Part shown: positions 32,024 through 42,905 of the stretch, piece by piece
How positions within the stretch are numbered: the stretch's first letter is position 1
Layout: every line of letters begins with the position of its first letter
DNA from: Amia ocellicauda
Taxonomy: Eukaryota > Chordata > Actinopteri > Amiiformes > Amiidae
NCBI RefSeq assembly: GCF_036373705.1
Contig: NC_089851.1
Span: 57,212,497 to 57,276,496, forward strand
Direction: 5' to 3'
Length of the DNA stretch: 64,000 nt
The notes under the pieces: model-generated
The model's database searches: none
Seen by the model: the letters and a program-made list of their open reading frames with translations, nothing else
Told to the model about the DNA's origin: nothing
Position numbers and translations under genes: made by a program

Positions 32024-32529
32024 AGGGCATGTATTACAGATTCATTCAAAAAGGTCTCACTTTAGATTTGAGGAAACACTATTTACTTGTATCAGCGGTC
32101 ATTCATTTGTCATTAATAGTTCTTCCAATTTCCGACCTTTTAGTTCCAGAGTCCAATGTTTTGGTACCAGCTAAAAAACAAAAAAAACAAATGTACATTA
32201 ATTGGACAAATATGAAATATATAGTTACATGTAAAATATGGCCCAATATACAACGCTACAATTATTACAATTTACTTGCACTGTAATTACACGGTAACAA
32301 GAGTGAATTGACCAAGTAGTTTGTGTATAGTTAATTCAATTATTAAATACTAGTATGGATGATGTATGATTACAGAACGAGCTTACATACACTAAACAAG
32401 TAGTATGGCTTATTTACATGTAGTGTGTGTTTTTAACTTTACATATTCATGTAAAATGCTGCCAACCTTTGTGATGTTACCGATGACCTTAAACTCACCC
32501 CTTCTTAAAGTGTAACCACATGTGGTGAT
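32024..32529. other. AT-rich spacer
   Basis: No feature recognised. The part up to 32408 is repeated at the end of the window (63616-64000). Confidence 0.6.
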
Positions 32530-32597
32530 CAGGTGAGGGTCTGCCTCAAGCAGTTATGTGCTTGCCCAGGAGAACATGCAATATTGCCTATTAGCTT

Positions 32598-32669
32598 GGC
32601 TCGTTGGTCTAGGGGTATGATTCTTGCTGAGGGTGTGAGAGGCCCTGGGTTCAACTCCCGGACGAGCCC
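32598..32669 (+). tRNA. tRNA-Pro(AGG)-like, copy 1
   Basis: 72-nt sequence: acceptor GGCTCGT/ACGAGCC fully paired, D arm TGGTCTAGGGGTATGA, anticodon stem CTTGC/GTGAG with two G-U pairs, loop TGAGGGT (anticodon AGG), T arm GGTTCAACTCC. Position 33, almost always U, is G here. T stem pairs well in this copy. It is either a tRNA with an unusual U-turn position or a decayed family. Confidence 0.6.
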
Positions 32670-33175
32670 GCTTGGCCCCGCTTTGCATTCTCTGAAGCAT
32701 TCGTTTGTTCTCTCTCGATGCTTGGCTTCTGGGCTCCTCTGCACCAGGGAGGTCTTTCAACCTCAGATACTGTTGGCTGTGTAGCTGATGGGAAATCAGA
32801 CTGTCATCTGTGTGTTTTGTTTTCTTTAAAGAAAATGTGTATTTTACAAGTTCGTTGTTGTTGTTGAGGAGGAGGAGGACATGTAGTGTGTTGTTGAGGA
32901 GGAGGAGGACGAAATGTGGTTTGCCGGCTTGTTATGGAGACCTTTGCTGAACGTGTACTCCTGAGCTGCACCAAAGGAGAGGCATTCTTTTCAGTTGTTT
33001 GCGGGCCTGCTGAACAATGCTCTCAGTGCTGTCTCACTGGGGATGGCGTTACCATTCTGGAAAGACACGTCAGCGCTACAGTCCATGCTATCGGTCAGTG
33101 AGCGTAGGTCTCCCGGTCTGCCCCAAAGCAGTTACGCGCTTGCCCAGCAGAAACTGCGACACCCTCCGTTAACTT

Positions 33176-33247
33176 GGCTCGTTGGTCTAGGGGTATGATT
33201 CTTGCTGAGGGTGTGAGAGGCCCTGGGTTCAACTCCAGGACGAGCCC
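33176..33247 (+). tRNA. tRNA-Pro(AGG)-like, copy 2
   Basis: Same as copy 1, including G33, but the T stem has a G-A mismatch (CTGGG with CCAGG). Lies in the second 580-bp unit. Confidence 0.55.
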
Positions 33248-33762
33248 ACTTGGCCCCACTTTGCAGTCACCGAAGAGTTTGTTCGTTTGCTCTTGAAGGC
33301 TGGCTTCTGGGCTCCTCTGCACAAGGGAGGGCTATCGACCTCAGATACTGTTGCCTGTAAAGCTGATGGGAAATCAGACTGTCATCTGTGTGTTTTGTTT
33401 TCTTTAAAGAAAATGTGTTTTTTACAAGTTCGTTGTTGTTGTTGTTGTTGAGGAGGAGGAGGAGGACATGTAGTGTGTTGTTGAGGAGGAGGAGGACGAA
33501 ATGTGGTTTGCCGGCTTGTTATGGAGACCTTTGCTGAACGTGTACTCCTGAGCTGCACCAAAGGAGAGGCATTCTTTTCAGTTGTTTGCGGGCCTGCTGA
33601 ACCATGCTCTCAGTGCTGTCTCACTGGGGATGGCGTTACCATTCTGGAAAGACACGTCAGCGCTACAGTCCATGCTATCAGTCAGTGAGCGTAGGTCTCC
33701 CGGTCTGCCCCAAAGCAGTTACGCGCTTGCCCAGCAGAAACTGCGACACCCTCCGTTAACTT

Positions 33763-33834
33763 GGCTCGTTGGTCTAGGGGTATGATTCTTGCTGAGGGTG
33801 TGAGAGGCCCTGGGTTCAACTCCAGGACGAGCCC
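33763..33834 (+). tRNA. tRNA-Pro(AGG)-like, copy 3
   Basis: Identical to copy 2 across the tRNA body, with the same G33 and T-stem mismatch. Confidence 0.55.
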
Positions 33835-34016
33835 ACTTGGCCCCACTTTGCAGTCACCGAAGTGTTCGTTCGTTTGCTCTTGAAGGCTGGCTTCTGGGCT
33901 CCTCTGCACAAGGGAGGGCTATCGACCTCAGATACTGTTGCCTGTATAGCTGATGGGAAATCAGACTGTCATCTGTGTGTTTTGTTTTCTTTAAAGAAAA
34001 TGTGTTTTTTACAAGT

Positions 34017-34410
34017 TTTTTACCCCTAATAATATAAATCAGATGAAAGCAAATTTTGACAAAATCGGAAGAGTTTTCATGTTGAAGTTCCCCCTCTTGT
34101 GGTCAAATATGTTGAAGTACAAGCCAGTATTAATCTCAAAAAGTCAACTACCCTGATTTGATTTCAATATATCATTTTTAATTAAATTAGTTTAATAATA
34201 TAAATAGCTCTGGTATCATAATAAATGAGTAAACACTTTATTCTACAAGTCTCATTTGTGTACTTGTATAGCATAGAACTGCTGCAGCTTTTCAATTCGC
34301 AGTAATCATCCGAACCTCATTTAGTAGCTTAATTTCTGTTTCATTTGGTTGTCACATTGATTACCGATGTGCACGTTATATATAATTATGGCTTGTAAAT
34401 GCAATGTTTT
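34017..34410. repeat. Diverged relative of 19690-20100
   Basis: Shares GTTCCCCCTCTTGTGGTC and a following AT-rich stretch with 19780-20100, but with many differences. It is interrupted by the CACTG element at 34414. The right side continues after 37226 with AATAGAGCCAGCGATT, also found near 20210. Confidence 0.6.
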
Positions 34411-34797
34411 ATACACTGTAAAAAATGTATCATGGGTCTAATTGTTTTTACGTAATAATTAAAAATAATGTGTACATTTTATTAATGAAATTGTGGTTTA
34501 GTGTTTGATACAAAATATTGAGAAGATTTCACTAATAGAACCAAGAGATACATTTTCCTCTTTTATTTAAGGACATTTCTGCAATTTTAAGGCTTAAGAG
34601 AATTAGTTCAATTTTAGTTGTCTCATGTCGATGCCTATTCTGACGAGCTGATGAGTTGAAACAGGTGTCTTAAATTAACAAAATCCAATATTCCACAAAA
34701 AGTGTGACAGGTAAAATGTCTTTCTCTCTAGAGATCAGTATGGATTGAAAGGTTTGTTTGATGTTGGTTTGAGAAAGAATAGCCAAAAGAGAGAGAG

Positions 34798-34822
34798 ATA
34801 GATAGATAGATAGATAGATAGA
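34798..34822. repeat. (GATA)n microsatellite
   Basis: About six GATA units. Confidence 0.85.
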
Positions 34823-35147
34823 ATTAGATAAGTGCTGATTGGCTCGCAAATAGAACCTTATAGTACGAAGTTTGAGTTCAACTTTGTAGACAGAACCTTT
34901 TTGTTTTCTAAATAAAAAGTCCAAAAATGTACACAACTTAAAAAAAAGTCACATAATGTAAATAAGTTGTCACAGAATAAGAATATGTGAATAACTCAAT
35001 TTTGTCAAAAATGTCAGATAGAACCTTATAATTCCAAGGGGATGAACCTGAACAATACTTTTTTACAATTAAATTGTCTAAAACTACTGTGAAAATATTT
35101 AACACAAATAAGACTTTTGTCAGCCACTATATTAAGAAAGGTAACAC

Positions 35148-35330
35148 TTTATTTTGGTGGTCCACTTTAGAAATTCTACTGAGTATAAGTAACTTTGCAA
35201 CTACGTGTTAACGTAATCTATTAACCCTAACCTAACAGTTTACTTGCAGTCTACTAATACTCTAATGAGAGTAGTTACTTACAGTTAGTAGAATGTCTAA
35301 AGTGGACCATCGAAATAGTGTAACCAAAAA
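35148..35330. mobile_element. MITE with GGTAACACT-type ends
   Basis: Starts GGTAACACTTTATTTTGGTG and ends in the near inverse (GACCATCGAAATAGTGTAACC). GTCCACTTTAGA pairs with TCTAAAGTGGAC. About 180 bp, no coding capacity, a common fish MITE design. Confidence 0.65.
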
Positions 35331-35489
35331 AAAAAATGTAGGTTATATCTTTCAGTCCTCAAACCCAAAAGGCGTGATGTAAGGCAGAGTGTAATTTCAT
35401 TTATATGTAACAGAGAGCAGCTAGTAAGAGCTGTGTGAGTAAACCTCACTCCACTTGGCCTCAAGAGGTGCCCCAGTGACTGATGCTAG

Positions 35490-35580
35490 AGGCTATGATC
35501 TTTAGCGTCCTTGTTAGTGCACCCACCTCCAATGCCGGTGAAGCTGGTTCGAATTCTGCTTGGAGCGGTGCAAGTAGGAC
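35490..35580 (+). other. Possible tRNA-like SINE head
   Basis: A GTTAGTGCACCCACC stretch followed about 30 bp later by GGTTCGAATTC resembles A-box and B-box spacing of a tRNA-derived SINE. Stems pair poorly, so this is only a suggestion. Confidence 0.25.
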
Positions 35581-36335
35581 CAGTTACATTTACAGATTGG
35601 GATCAACATCAGTGTTAAGGTGCAAAGCTTCAGTTGAAGCAACCCTTCGGATCCCAGTGAATCAGGCACCCCAGTGAGCGCTTCCAGTAACAGTTTAGAC
35701 TCTCAGCAGGAGACAGGCCCGGGAAATAAAGTCACTGACACAATGTCAGTTTGTTTATCTTCGTTTATTGAAAGTTTCACACAGCCTTTTATACATCTAC
35801 AAGCAATATTTCATAGGTGGTTCGGGGCAGTCCCGAACCTGAATGAAATTTTCTTTGCATATGTCCCAGGGCAGTTCCGAGACACAGGAAGAAATAATTG
35901 ATAAGGTATTCTTTATAATTGGGAAAACAACTTTACCCCAACAATCAGAATAAGTAAACTGAAAATTAGAATTAATGTGGGGGCTGTTTTACATTCTGAA
36001 TGCACTATATTCCTCATGTAAACATGGTTAATTTGCAGTTTTCCCCCCTACACTGGTGTCACCAAATGTATTTTTTTTCTTTACCCTGAATACACCCTCT
36101 GTCATTGGTGAAACTATATTTGAGCTTGTTATTTTGACAGTGTGTGCCGTCCACTGAAACATATTTTTTTGTTTTAGTGTTTACAAAGAAATTTAGAATT
36201 TTAAGCTGTTATAAGAAAAATGTTTCAAAATGTTTGTTTACAACCGTACACAAATAAACTTTATAATTATGGACAGATATATAATGATAGAGAGACAGAC
36301 CAGATAAAAATACTTATTTAATGGTTGTTTTACAG

Positions 36336-36632
36336 TGCAACAATACAGATGTACAGCAAGATCTCCTGCCGCAAATAATGAAAATTGCCATCTGCAAGAG
36401 GGATGATCAGGAGGACGTCAGCATCATCTTGGAGGGGGTGCAAGTCATGGCTGGCTTGGAAAATCTGTCTAGAGCCTGTGCTGTTTTTCTTGGACTGACG
36501 TATGCACTAAACCTCACCTACTCGAAAGAACTGAGGCACACATTTGAGGCCTTTCAGAAGCTCTTCTTAGAACTGGATGTGTGCAAGTTTTCCCCCAAAT
36601 TACTAACACTTAAAAACAAACTCATGTCTTAG
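36336..36632 (+). CDS. Terminal coding exon, SAMD3-like family
   Basis: A pyrimidine-rich tract ending TTTTACAG at 36335 precedes an open frame with DDQEDVSIILEGVQVMAGLE, ACAVFLGLTYALNLTYSKEL, TFEAFQKLFLELD and a stop at 36632; AATAAA occurs near 36914. This C-terminal block is, from memory, found in many fish proteins named sterile alpha motif domain-containing 3-like. It lies inside the CACTG element, so I infer a transposon-carried or captured last exon. Upstream exons were not found. Confidence 0.5.
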   Translation, partial: CNNTDVQQDLLPQIMKIAICKRDDQEDVSIILEGVQVMAGLENLSRACAVFLGLTYALNLTYSKELRHTFEAFQKLFLELDVCKFSPKLLTLKNKLMS

Positions 36633-37227
36633 ATTGAGAGACAAAGCATTATTATCAAGTTCTGGTGGAAAAAAAACTGCACTGATTGAGCGTTTGATAC
36701 TGTTCTACATGATTGTTGTTCATACAATCTTTTAGCTAGTATAAATGGTTTTATACATTTTGCTACAAGTTGTTATTTGTATGCACATGTTTTTGTGTAA
36801 CAAAATGATGTTTCTCAATGACATGGGAAATGTAAACTTTTTTTTTTCATGTCTTAAAACTGCTGCTTACATTTTATATATATTTGTTATTTATGGTTAC
36901 AGTCCAAAAAGACAATAAAAGCATGTTTGTCAACAAAAACTGCATTTTGTATTCATTATTATCTTAACCTGAAAAAGGCAGTACATTTTATAATTAAGTC
37001 ATTTTAATTAATACAAATGAGTAAATTTTACTTGATTAATTTGTGAGAAAACATACAATAAAAAAGATTAAATTAAATTCATTGTGTGCCATAGACTAAA
37101 TAATTTAGGAAATTTTACTTAATTTATTCGGGTAGATTTCGCAAAAAAACTAAACCTTAAAAAATATGTGTAATAATGTTACCATAATTTTTTAAAGTAG
37201 ATTGCATGTAACATTTTTTACAGTGTA

Positions 37228-38175
37228 CAATTCCAGCTTGTAAAAGCAATGTTTTTCATAAAGCGGGAAATATGTCCAATTACTAATATCAAGCGCCTCA
37301 ATGAGCAGGTCCGTTTATTCGATTGTAGCTCGCACAGTAAACGTCTTATGTTCGCCCTTTCAATTATATTGAATAGAGCCAGCGATTCTGCACAGTTCAG
37401 TATACAACATGTCACCATAAGTTACGATTTCACTGAGAGAGAAGAGCACAAAATCGCCCCCGTGTTGCATCGTTAACTATTTAACCAGGAACTGATGCAT
37501 GGATCCAGCCAATCTCAGTTTGAAATGATGTTCAGTTGAAAGCAATAATCCACCACTACAGATTCAGCAACATCACCGCTCTTGTACCACTGTTGATTTT
37601 CATGTATTTATTTTACATAATGTGTATTTATGTTTCATGTGAATCACATTTAATCCAATTTTTTAGTTTCACATTTGTTTTCTCTTGCTTCTCTTCAAGG
37701 TTTCTCTACATCTGAAATAATCCCTAATTTAAACACATCTCAATTTACACTATTTGTATTTGCAGACAGAAGTGTCTGTGTGTTTAAAATAATAGTTTCC
37801 ACTCTAATACTGTTGCAAGTGACTGATAGTGTTTTGTTGTTACGATGTACATGCCCAAGATGGCCGCTTCATTTTTTTTTATCTCAGTGCTGTTTGTGGT
37901 ATATGCTGCTACCAGTGGTGACAGTGTGTTATTGCAGGCTTAAAATTGAACAAAATGTACAGTAAGTCAAAATATTTTGTTCATTACTGCTATGTTTCTT
38001 CATGTAGGAATTGTCTTTTAGGATATGTGTAGAACACAGTCCAAAGATACTGTATACCAAAGCACACATCAGCCAGTATAAGGGTTTATGAGAAATCGAG
38101 GCATAATCCAAGATTGTTGCCACACTGTGTGACTTATCAATGCTTGGTAATACACATTTCAAGTACTAACATCAG
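37228..38175. other. Spacer left of the Polinton
   Basis: Continues the diverged relative of the 20100-20240 region for about 250 bp; beyond that no feature is recognised. It ends with CATCAG, the likely target-site sequence of the Polinton. Confidence 0.5.
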
Positions 38176-38544
38176 AGTAGTAATGATGGTACTTTATGTC
38201 AAAGTGACAGGTGGCCCCGCCCCTACCCAGAAGCCCCATCGGCTGGGAAACCCGCCTTACCCAGAAGCCTCACGGGCCATGAAGCCCCTCCTTACCCAGA
38301 AGCCCAATGGGCCAGGAAGCTCCTCCTTACCCTGTACCCTTTGATCCTCTCCAGTCAGCCATCTTGTAAGAATACAGGTTTTACCCTTTGACCCTCTCCT
38401 GTCAGCCATCTTGTTTGGATGACCGTGATCTTGTTAGGATGGCAGCCATCTTGTTTGGATGACCTCCATCTTGTTAGGATGACAGGCATTTTGGAAAGGG
38501 CACAGGTCATCTTGACAAGTGTTCGCCGCCATCTCACCCTGATG

Positions 38545-38585
<41 letters not shown>

Positions 38586-38793
38586 GTTTAAGAGTTTAAA
38601 CTTATTATTATTTGTGTTAGGTTATGTTTTATGATTAGGTTTGGTACGATAAGTTGTTACCAAAATAAAATACATTAAAATAAGAAGAGAACAACAACAT
38701 AAAGTTTTAATAAAAAAGTATTTTAAACTGTGTTTAGTGATGTGCATGTGATGATTTTAGGTTATATATTTTATGATTGTTTTTGGGGTGGTA
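38176..38793. repeat. Polinton left terminal inverted repeat
   Basis: Matches 49753-50353 inverted. Holds GC-rich TACCCAGAAGCCC repeats (38220-38335), roughly 20-bp repeats built on CATCTTGTT(T/A)GGATGAC (38397-38490) and a GT tract (38547-38582). Confidence 0.9.
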
Positions 38794-38855
38794 TAAAATA
38801 AAATAAATTAAATTAGAAAAAGAGAACAAAATAAAGTTTTGATCAAAAAAGTACT

Positions 38856-38938
38856 TACCCAGAGTGGAATTCCAACCCACACAGACATACATCTATTAGA
38901 TCTTAAGTCCAATGCCTTAAGCACTCAGCCACCTGGGT
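38856..38938 (-). tRNA. tRNA-Leu(TAA)-like gene inside the Polinton
   Basis: An 83-nt class II tRNA shape on the minus strand. Acceptor ACCCAGG pairs fully with TCTGGGT (one G-U), with discriminator A. D arm GCTGAGTGCTTAAGGC; anticodon stem TTGGA/TCTAA, loop CTTAAGA (TAA); variable arm AGAT/GTCT; T stem GTGGG/TCCAC. Two normally invariant bases are changed together: G19 to C and C56 to G, so the tertiary pair is still complementary. Both changes hit the A and B boxes, so normal Pol III transcription is doubtful. It lies between the left terminal repeat and the integrase. Confidence 0.7.
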
Positions 38939-38964
38939 GTTACTATTTGGTATAAGTTACTAAG

Positions 38965-40057
38965 TTGAAGGGTGTATTCATTAATCACGAGAAAATGAAC
39001 CATGAAGAGAGATTAAAAGAGATCTATTATACGCCTAAAGAAGCCGGTCGTTTTGGAGGACTCGATACACTGCTGAGAAGTGCCAGAGCAAAGGGTGACC
39101 GTATAAAAAGAGAACATGTTTCACAATGGTTATCGGATCAATATACATACACAGTGCACAGACCAGCGCGGGTGAGGTTTAAGAGGAACTTGACACTGGT
39201 ACAAGACATTGACTGGCAATGGCAGGCAGACCTGGTGGAAATGGGTCAGTTCTCAAAGTTCAACAACGGTATGAAATACATTCTAACCTGTATAGATGTG
39301 TTGTCCAAATACGCCTGGGCAGTACCATTAAAAAACAAAACGGGTCAGCAAGTGTGTGCCGCCTTTAAAAGAATATTCACCCAAGGGCGCGTTCCAAAGA
39401 AACTGCAGACAGATCAGGGGAAAGAATTCCTCAACCATGGTTTTCAAAGTCTTCTCAAGCAATACCAAATTGTACATTTTGTGACAAATAGTAAAGTGAA
39501 AGCCAGTGTGGTAGAGAGATTCAATAGGACTATAAAATCGAAAATGTGGAAGTACTTTAGAGCTGTTTCACAGTTACAATCACACATTCCATAGAACTGT
39601 CAAGGAACGACCAGTAGATGTCACCCATGACAATGCCCTGAGGGTGTGGAGGACTGTGTATGGGTCATTTGTAAAAAGCAAACCTTCAAAATTTAAGTTT
39701 AAAGAAGGTGATCATGTGAGGGTGTCGAGAATAAAAGGGAAATTTGAAAAGGGGTATGAGCAAACATTCACAGATGAAATATTCATAGTTAAAGAATGTG
39801 TGCCTGGATTAAGGCCTATTTACAAACTAAAAGATTATGCTGGTGACGACATAAAAGGTCAGTTTTACACCGAAGAGTTACAAAAGATAAACCCAAATGG
39901 TGACAGAGTCTATCGAATACAGAAAATTTTAGACTCCAGAGGCCGTGGCCGGGGTAAACAAGTTTTAGTCAAATGGCTGAGTTGGGGAGTTAAATTTAAT
40001 AGTTGGATCAAAGCTTCAGAGGTGAAAGACATAGCCCCGGGGGTTGTGAGAGGATAA
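38965..40057 (+). pseudogene. Polinton integrase region
   Basis: Retroviral-type DDE integrase: WQADLVEM with the first Asp, TDQGKEFLN with the second Asp, and KASVVERFNRT with the Glu. The C-terminal part has an SH3-like segment and a chromodomain-like segment (YRIQKILDSRGRG, VLVKWLSWG). It inserts the element DNA. Broken. Confidence 0.88.
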
Positions 40058-40060
40058 AAA

Positions 40061-40805
40061 ATGAGTGAAAATGGATTTTACCTAACTTTTACCAGTAATG
40101 CCTCGGAGACACTATTTCCTAACAACAAGAGCTCCAACTTCACTGACCATCTAGCCAAATCCATCGATCTACCAGGTAAATGGGAGGTAGGGATGGTGGA
40201 GATGCACTACCCCATGACCATCAATACGTTTGACAGGAAACAGAGCTTTGAATTGCATTCTGAGACAACCGATACAAACTGGTATTATGAAATATCACAA
40301 GGCTACTATAAAAACATTGATGTATTGTTAACAGCCATGAATAATGCTGTCAAGGCCGTCCCCACATTGCCCAAGGTATACTTTCAATACAACTATATTA
40401 GAAGCGTGAGGCTTTTCAGGGATTCTACTTTATTGTTTTTTACCACGGGCCAGCTAGCACATGTCTTGGGGTTCATTCCCGAGAAGGGGGGGGGGGGGGG
40501 AATCGCCCCAGCCTGCGGATATTACAGCGGGTTTTAACCACATGTATGTTTATACCGATATAATTGAACACCAACTAGTGGGTGACATGTATGCCCCGCT
40601 TCTGCGCTGTATACCTAAAAAAGGGGAAGAAGGCAAGTTTGTTACGCTGTTATATGATAAGCCCCACTATGTCCCCCTGAGCATGGATGAATTCGACACC
40701 ATCAGCACTGAAATAAAGACTGACCAGAACGGACATGTGACATTCGCATACGGCAAGGTGATAGTGAAGTTGCATTTCCAACCTGTTAGATACAACCACT
40801 TTTAA
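40061..40805 (+). pseudogene. Probable Polinton minor capsid (penton) region
   Basis: Begins just after the integrase with SENGFYLTFTSNASETLFPN and ends with VIVKLHFQPVRYNHF; it has DIIEHQLVGDMYAPLLRCIP. From position and recalled family features this is the conserved Polinton protein taken as the penton-type capsid subunit. Broken. Confidence 0.55.
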
Positions 40806-40808
40806 ATC

Positions 40809-41221
40809 ATGGTGATTGTTAAAAACTATGGAGACCCGCACATGTATAGGAACTACTACAAGTATCAGGCGGGTAACGGCCTCCCCGGTTTCGCCGGGAT
40901 GCCAGTACAATACGGTGCGGGGGTAGCTGGTAGCTATGCCTTTTCTGAGACGCGGATTAGAAATTGTCAAACCACACGTCAAATTGGCTGCCAGAAACAT
41001 AGCTAAAGATGTGGTCGGGCAGGTTACAAGTGCGGTGGCCAGTAGAATTCATGCTCCGAAAGGTCAGGAGAGGCATTAAAAGGAAAAGAACGACACCACT
41101 GGGGCTCACAGGACCGCCGGCCCCTGTTAAAAGGACTATACAGAAGAAACACAATCATAAGAGAAACGGGGCTGGTAAGAAGAGGAGCTCCAGGCAACAA
41201 CATCGCGGGGATATATTTTAA
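40809..41221 (+). pseudogene. Small Polinton virion-type protein region
   Basis: Starts MVIVKNYGDPHMYRNYYKYQ followed by a Gly-rich GNGLPGFAGMPVQYGAG stretch, then a very basic Lys/Arg-rich part. Such Gly-rich then basic small proteins sit between the capsid genes in fish Polintons. Role in the particle core is inferred. Broken. Confidence 0.45.
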
Positions 41222-41223
41222 AC

Positions 41224-42466
41224 ATGGCTTTCGTTCACTGCAGTTCTGAGGAGTGCACCAAATCTGAACTGGACCTTTTTCAGCTGGTGCCCACACAGAC
41301 CAGCATTGAGAAGAGTTTCTATGTGGAGGTGCCCCCCCTCACAGCGCTCTCTGACAATGCCCCACTGGAATTCTACATCACTGGAAACGGAGAGGACTAT
41401 CTAGATCTGAACAACACGATCATCTACCTGACTTGTAAAATTACTAAGCATGATGGCACTGATCTGGCCCAGGATGATCGGGTGGGCCTGGTAAATTACC
41501 CCGTGGCCTCCCTTTTCAGCCAGGTCGACATCACAATCGGTGACAGACTTATTAGCCAGAGCAACAACTGTTATCCATACAGGGCTATAATAGAATCCAT
41601 TCTCAACTACAGTGAAAGCACTTTGAACACACAGTACTCAGCAGGCCTTTTTGTCAAGGACACAGCCGGCCAGCATGAAGTAACCGCACTGAACGGGACA
41701 AACCTGGGGTTCAGAAATAGAGCGGCCTATACAGCAGGAAGCCGAAAACTAGAATTGTTGGGTTGTATTCATGCAGACATGTTTTTTCAAGACAAATTAG
41801 TGCTGAACGGCGTTGATATAAAAATTCAACTCACCCGTAACAGAGAAGCGTTCTGTCTCATGAGCAACGCTGAGGATTTCAAACTGTCGGTTCTCTCAGC
41901 AGCTGTGTTTGTGAAGAGGGTCCGGGTGGCCCCCGCTGTCAGGCTGGGTCATGCCGATGTGCTGCAGGTGGCTAATGCAAAATACCCTGTAGATCGGGTT
42001 CATATGAAAGTGTTCAGTCTGGCCAGAGGAAGCAGGGTCTGCAACCAGGAAAATGTGTTTCTGGGACAATTGGCTAAAATAATAGCAATTGGTTTTGTGG
42101 ATAAACCCCTTCTACTTTAAACATTGTGATATTAATTTCCTGGCCCTGTAAGTAGATGGGGAGCAGATCCCTACTAAACCGCTACAACCGGATTTCGCAA
42201 ATGATAACTTTAACCTGGTGGAAACAGCCGGAAAGCACCTCAAAGACAAGCCTCTGGTAGTGGACTGTAAGGAGTTTGCCAGAGGTTACACACTGTTTGC
42301 ATTTAACCTCAGCCCGGATCAAGAGTGCACTGGGCACTATTCGCTCATAAAAACAGGGAACCTGAGAGCAGAAATTAGTTTTGCCCAGCCATTACCAACC
42401 ACCGTGAACATGATAGTGTATGCTGTTTTTGACAACATTGTTGAAATTAACATTAATCATTATTAA
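41224..42466 (+). pseudogene. Polinton major capsid protein region
   Basis: Double jelly-roll major capsid family (similar in vertebrate annotations to F54H12.2-like proteins): FYVEVPPLTALSDNAPLEFY, NYPVASLFSQVDITIGDRLI, NNCYPYRAIIE, a middle with QDKLVLNGVDIKIQLTRNRE, and a C-terminal ECTGHYSLIKTGNLRAEISF. Broken. Confidence 0.85.
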
Positions 42467-42527
42467 GATAAGTCCTTTACGACTACAGTTGAAAAACGAT
42501 TGCCTTGTGGCTTTCAATACTCTGGTC

Positions 42528-42905
42528 ATGAATACGCAACAGATTGGGGCCATCATGACTAAGGACAGTTACACAACAGACTATTTTCTGGGTGTGTTTC
42601 CATCTGACAAGCTCCCCAAACGGTCAGGAGTCCACAGGCCGGCCTGTTTCGTCATCAACACACATCCGCATGACCGACCCGGGGAGCACTGGCTTGCTAT
42701 CTATCTAGGAGGAGATGGGAAGGCCGAATTCTTTGATTCTTACGGATTCCCCCCCAATGCTCCTTTTTTCCCTAAATCAATCATGTGTTTTTTAAACACA
42801 AACTCAGTGTTAACAGTGTTAACTCCAGACAGTTGCAGGATGCTTTATCCACAACATGTGGAAACCACTGTGTGTATTTTTTACAACAGCGTTGTAAGGG
42901 GCTAG
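42528..42905 (+). CDS. Polinton adenain-like cysteine protease
   Basis: Contains HPHDRPGEHWLAIYLGGDGK and EFFDSYGFPPNAPFF, the His and Asp/Glu region of adenovirus-type maturation proteases, and a later Cys region (ETTVCIFYNSVV). Length about 125 residues, somewhat short. It follows the major capsid gene on the same strand, as usual. Confidence 0.8.
   Translation: MNTQQIGAIMTKDSYTTDYFLGVFPSDKLPKRSGVHRPACFVINTHPHDRPGEHWLAIYLGGDGKAEFFDSYGFPPNAPFFPKSIMCFLNTNSVLTVLTPDSCRMLYPQHVETTVCIFYNSVVRG

Larger units (their letters stand above)
32530..34016. repeat. Tandem tRNA-Pro-like units (about 580 bp, three copies)
   Basis: tRNA starts are spaced 578 and 587 bp. Each unit holds a tRNA-Pro-like sequence, a stretch with GGAAATCAGACTGTCATCTGT, a (GTT)n tract and GAG-rich tracts. 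Copies 2 and 3 are nearly identical. Copy 1 is more diverged and lacks the segment left of its tRNA. The order mirrors the unit embedded at 28620. Confidence 0.85.
34414..37225. mobile_element. CACTG...CAGTG DNA transposon, 2.8 kb
   Basis: Ends are CACTGTAAAAAATGTATCAT and its near inverse ATGTAACATTTTTTACAGTG, flanked by TA on each side. Short CACTG termini with CACTGTAAAAAATG are typical of fish EnSpm/CACTA-like elements. Inside are a GATA microsatellite, a MITE at 35148 and a terminal coding exon at 36336-36632. No transposase core is recognised, so it is a deleted or non-autonomous copy. Confidence 0.6.

Noticed and set aside
32533-33909. Several 60-85 residue frames around the tRNA-Pro-like genes
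   Set aside because: They overlap tRNA sequence and simple GAG/GTT tracts on both strands and repeat only because the unit is tandem.
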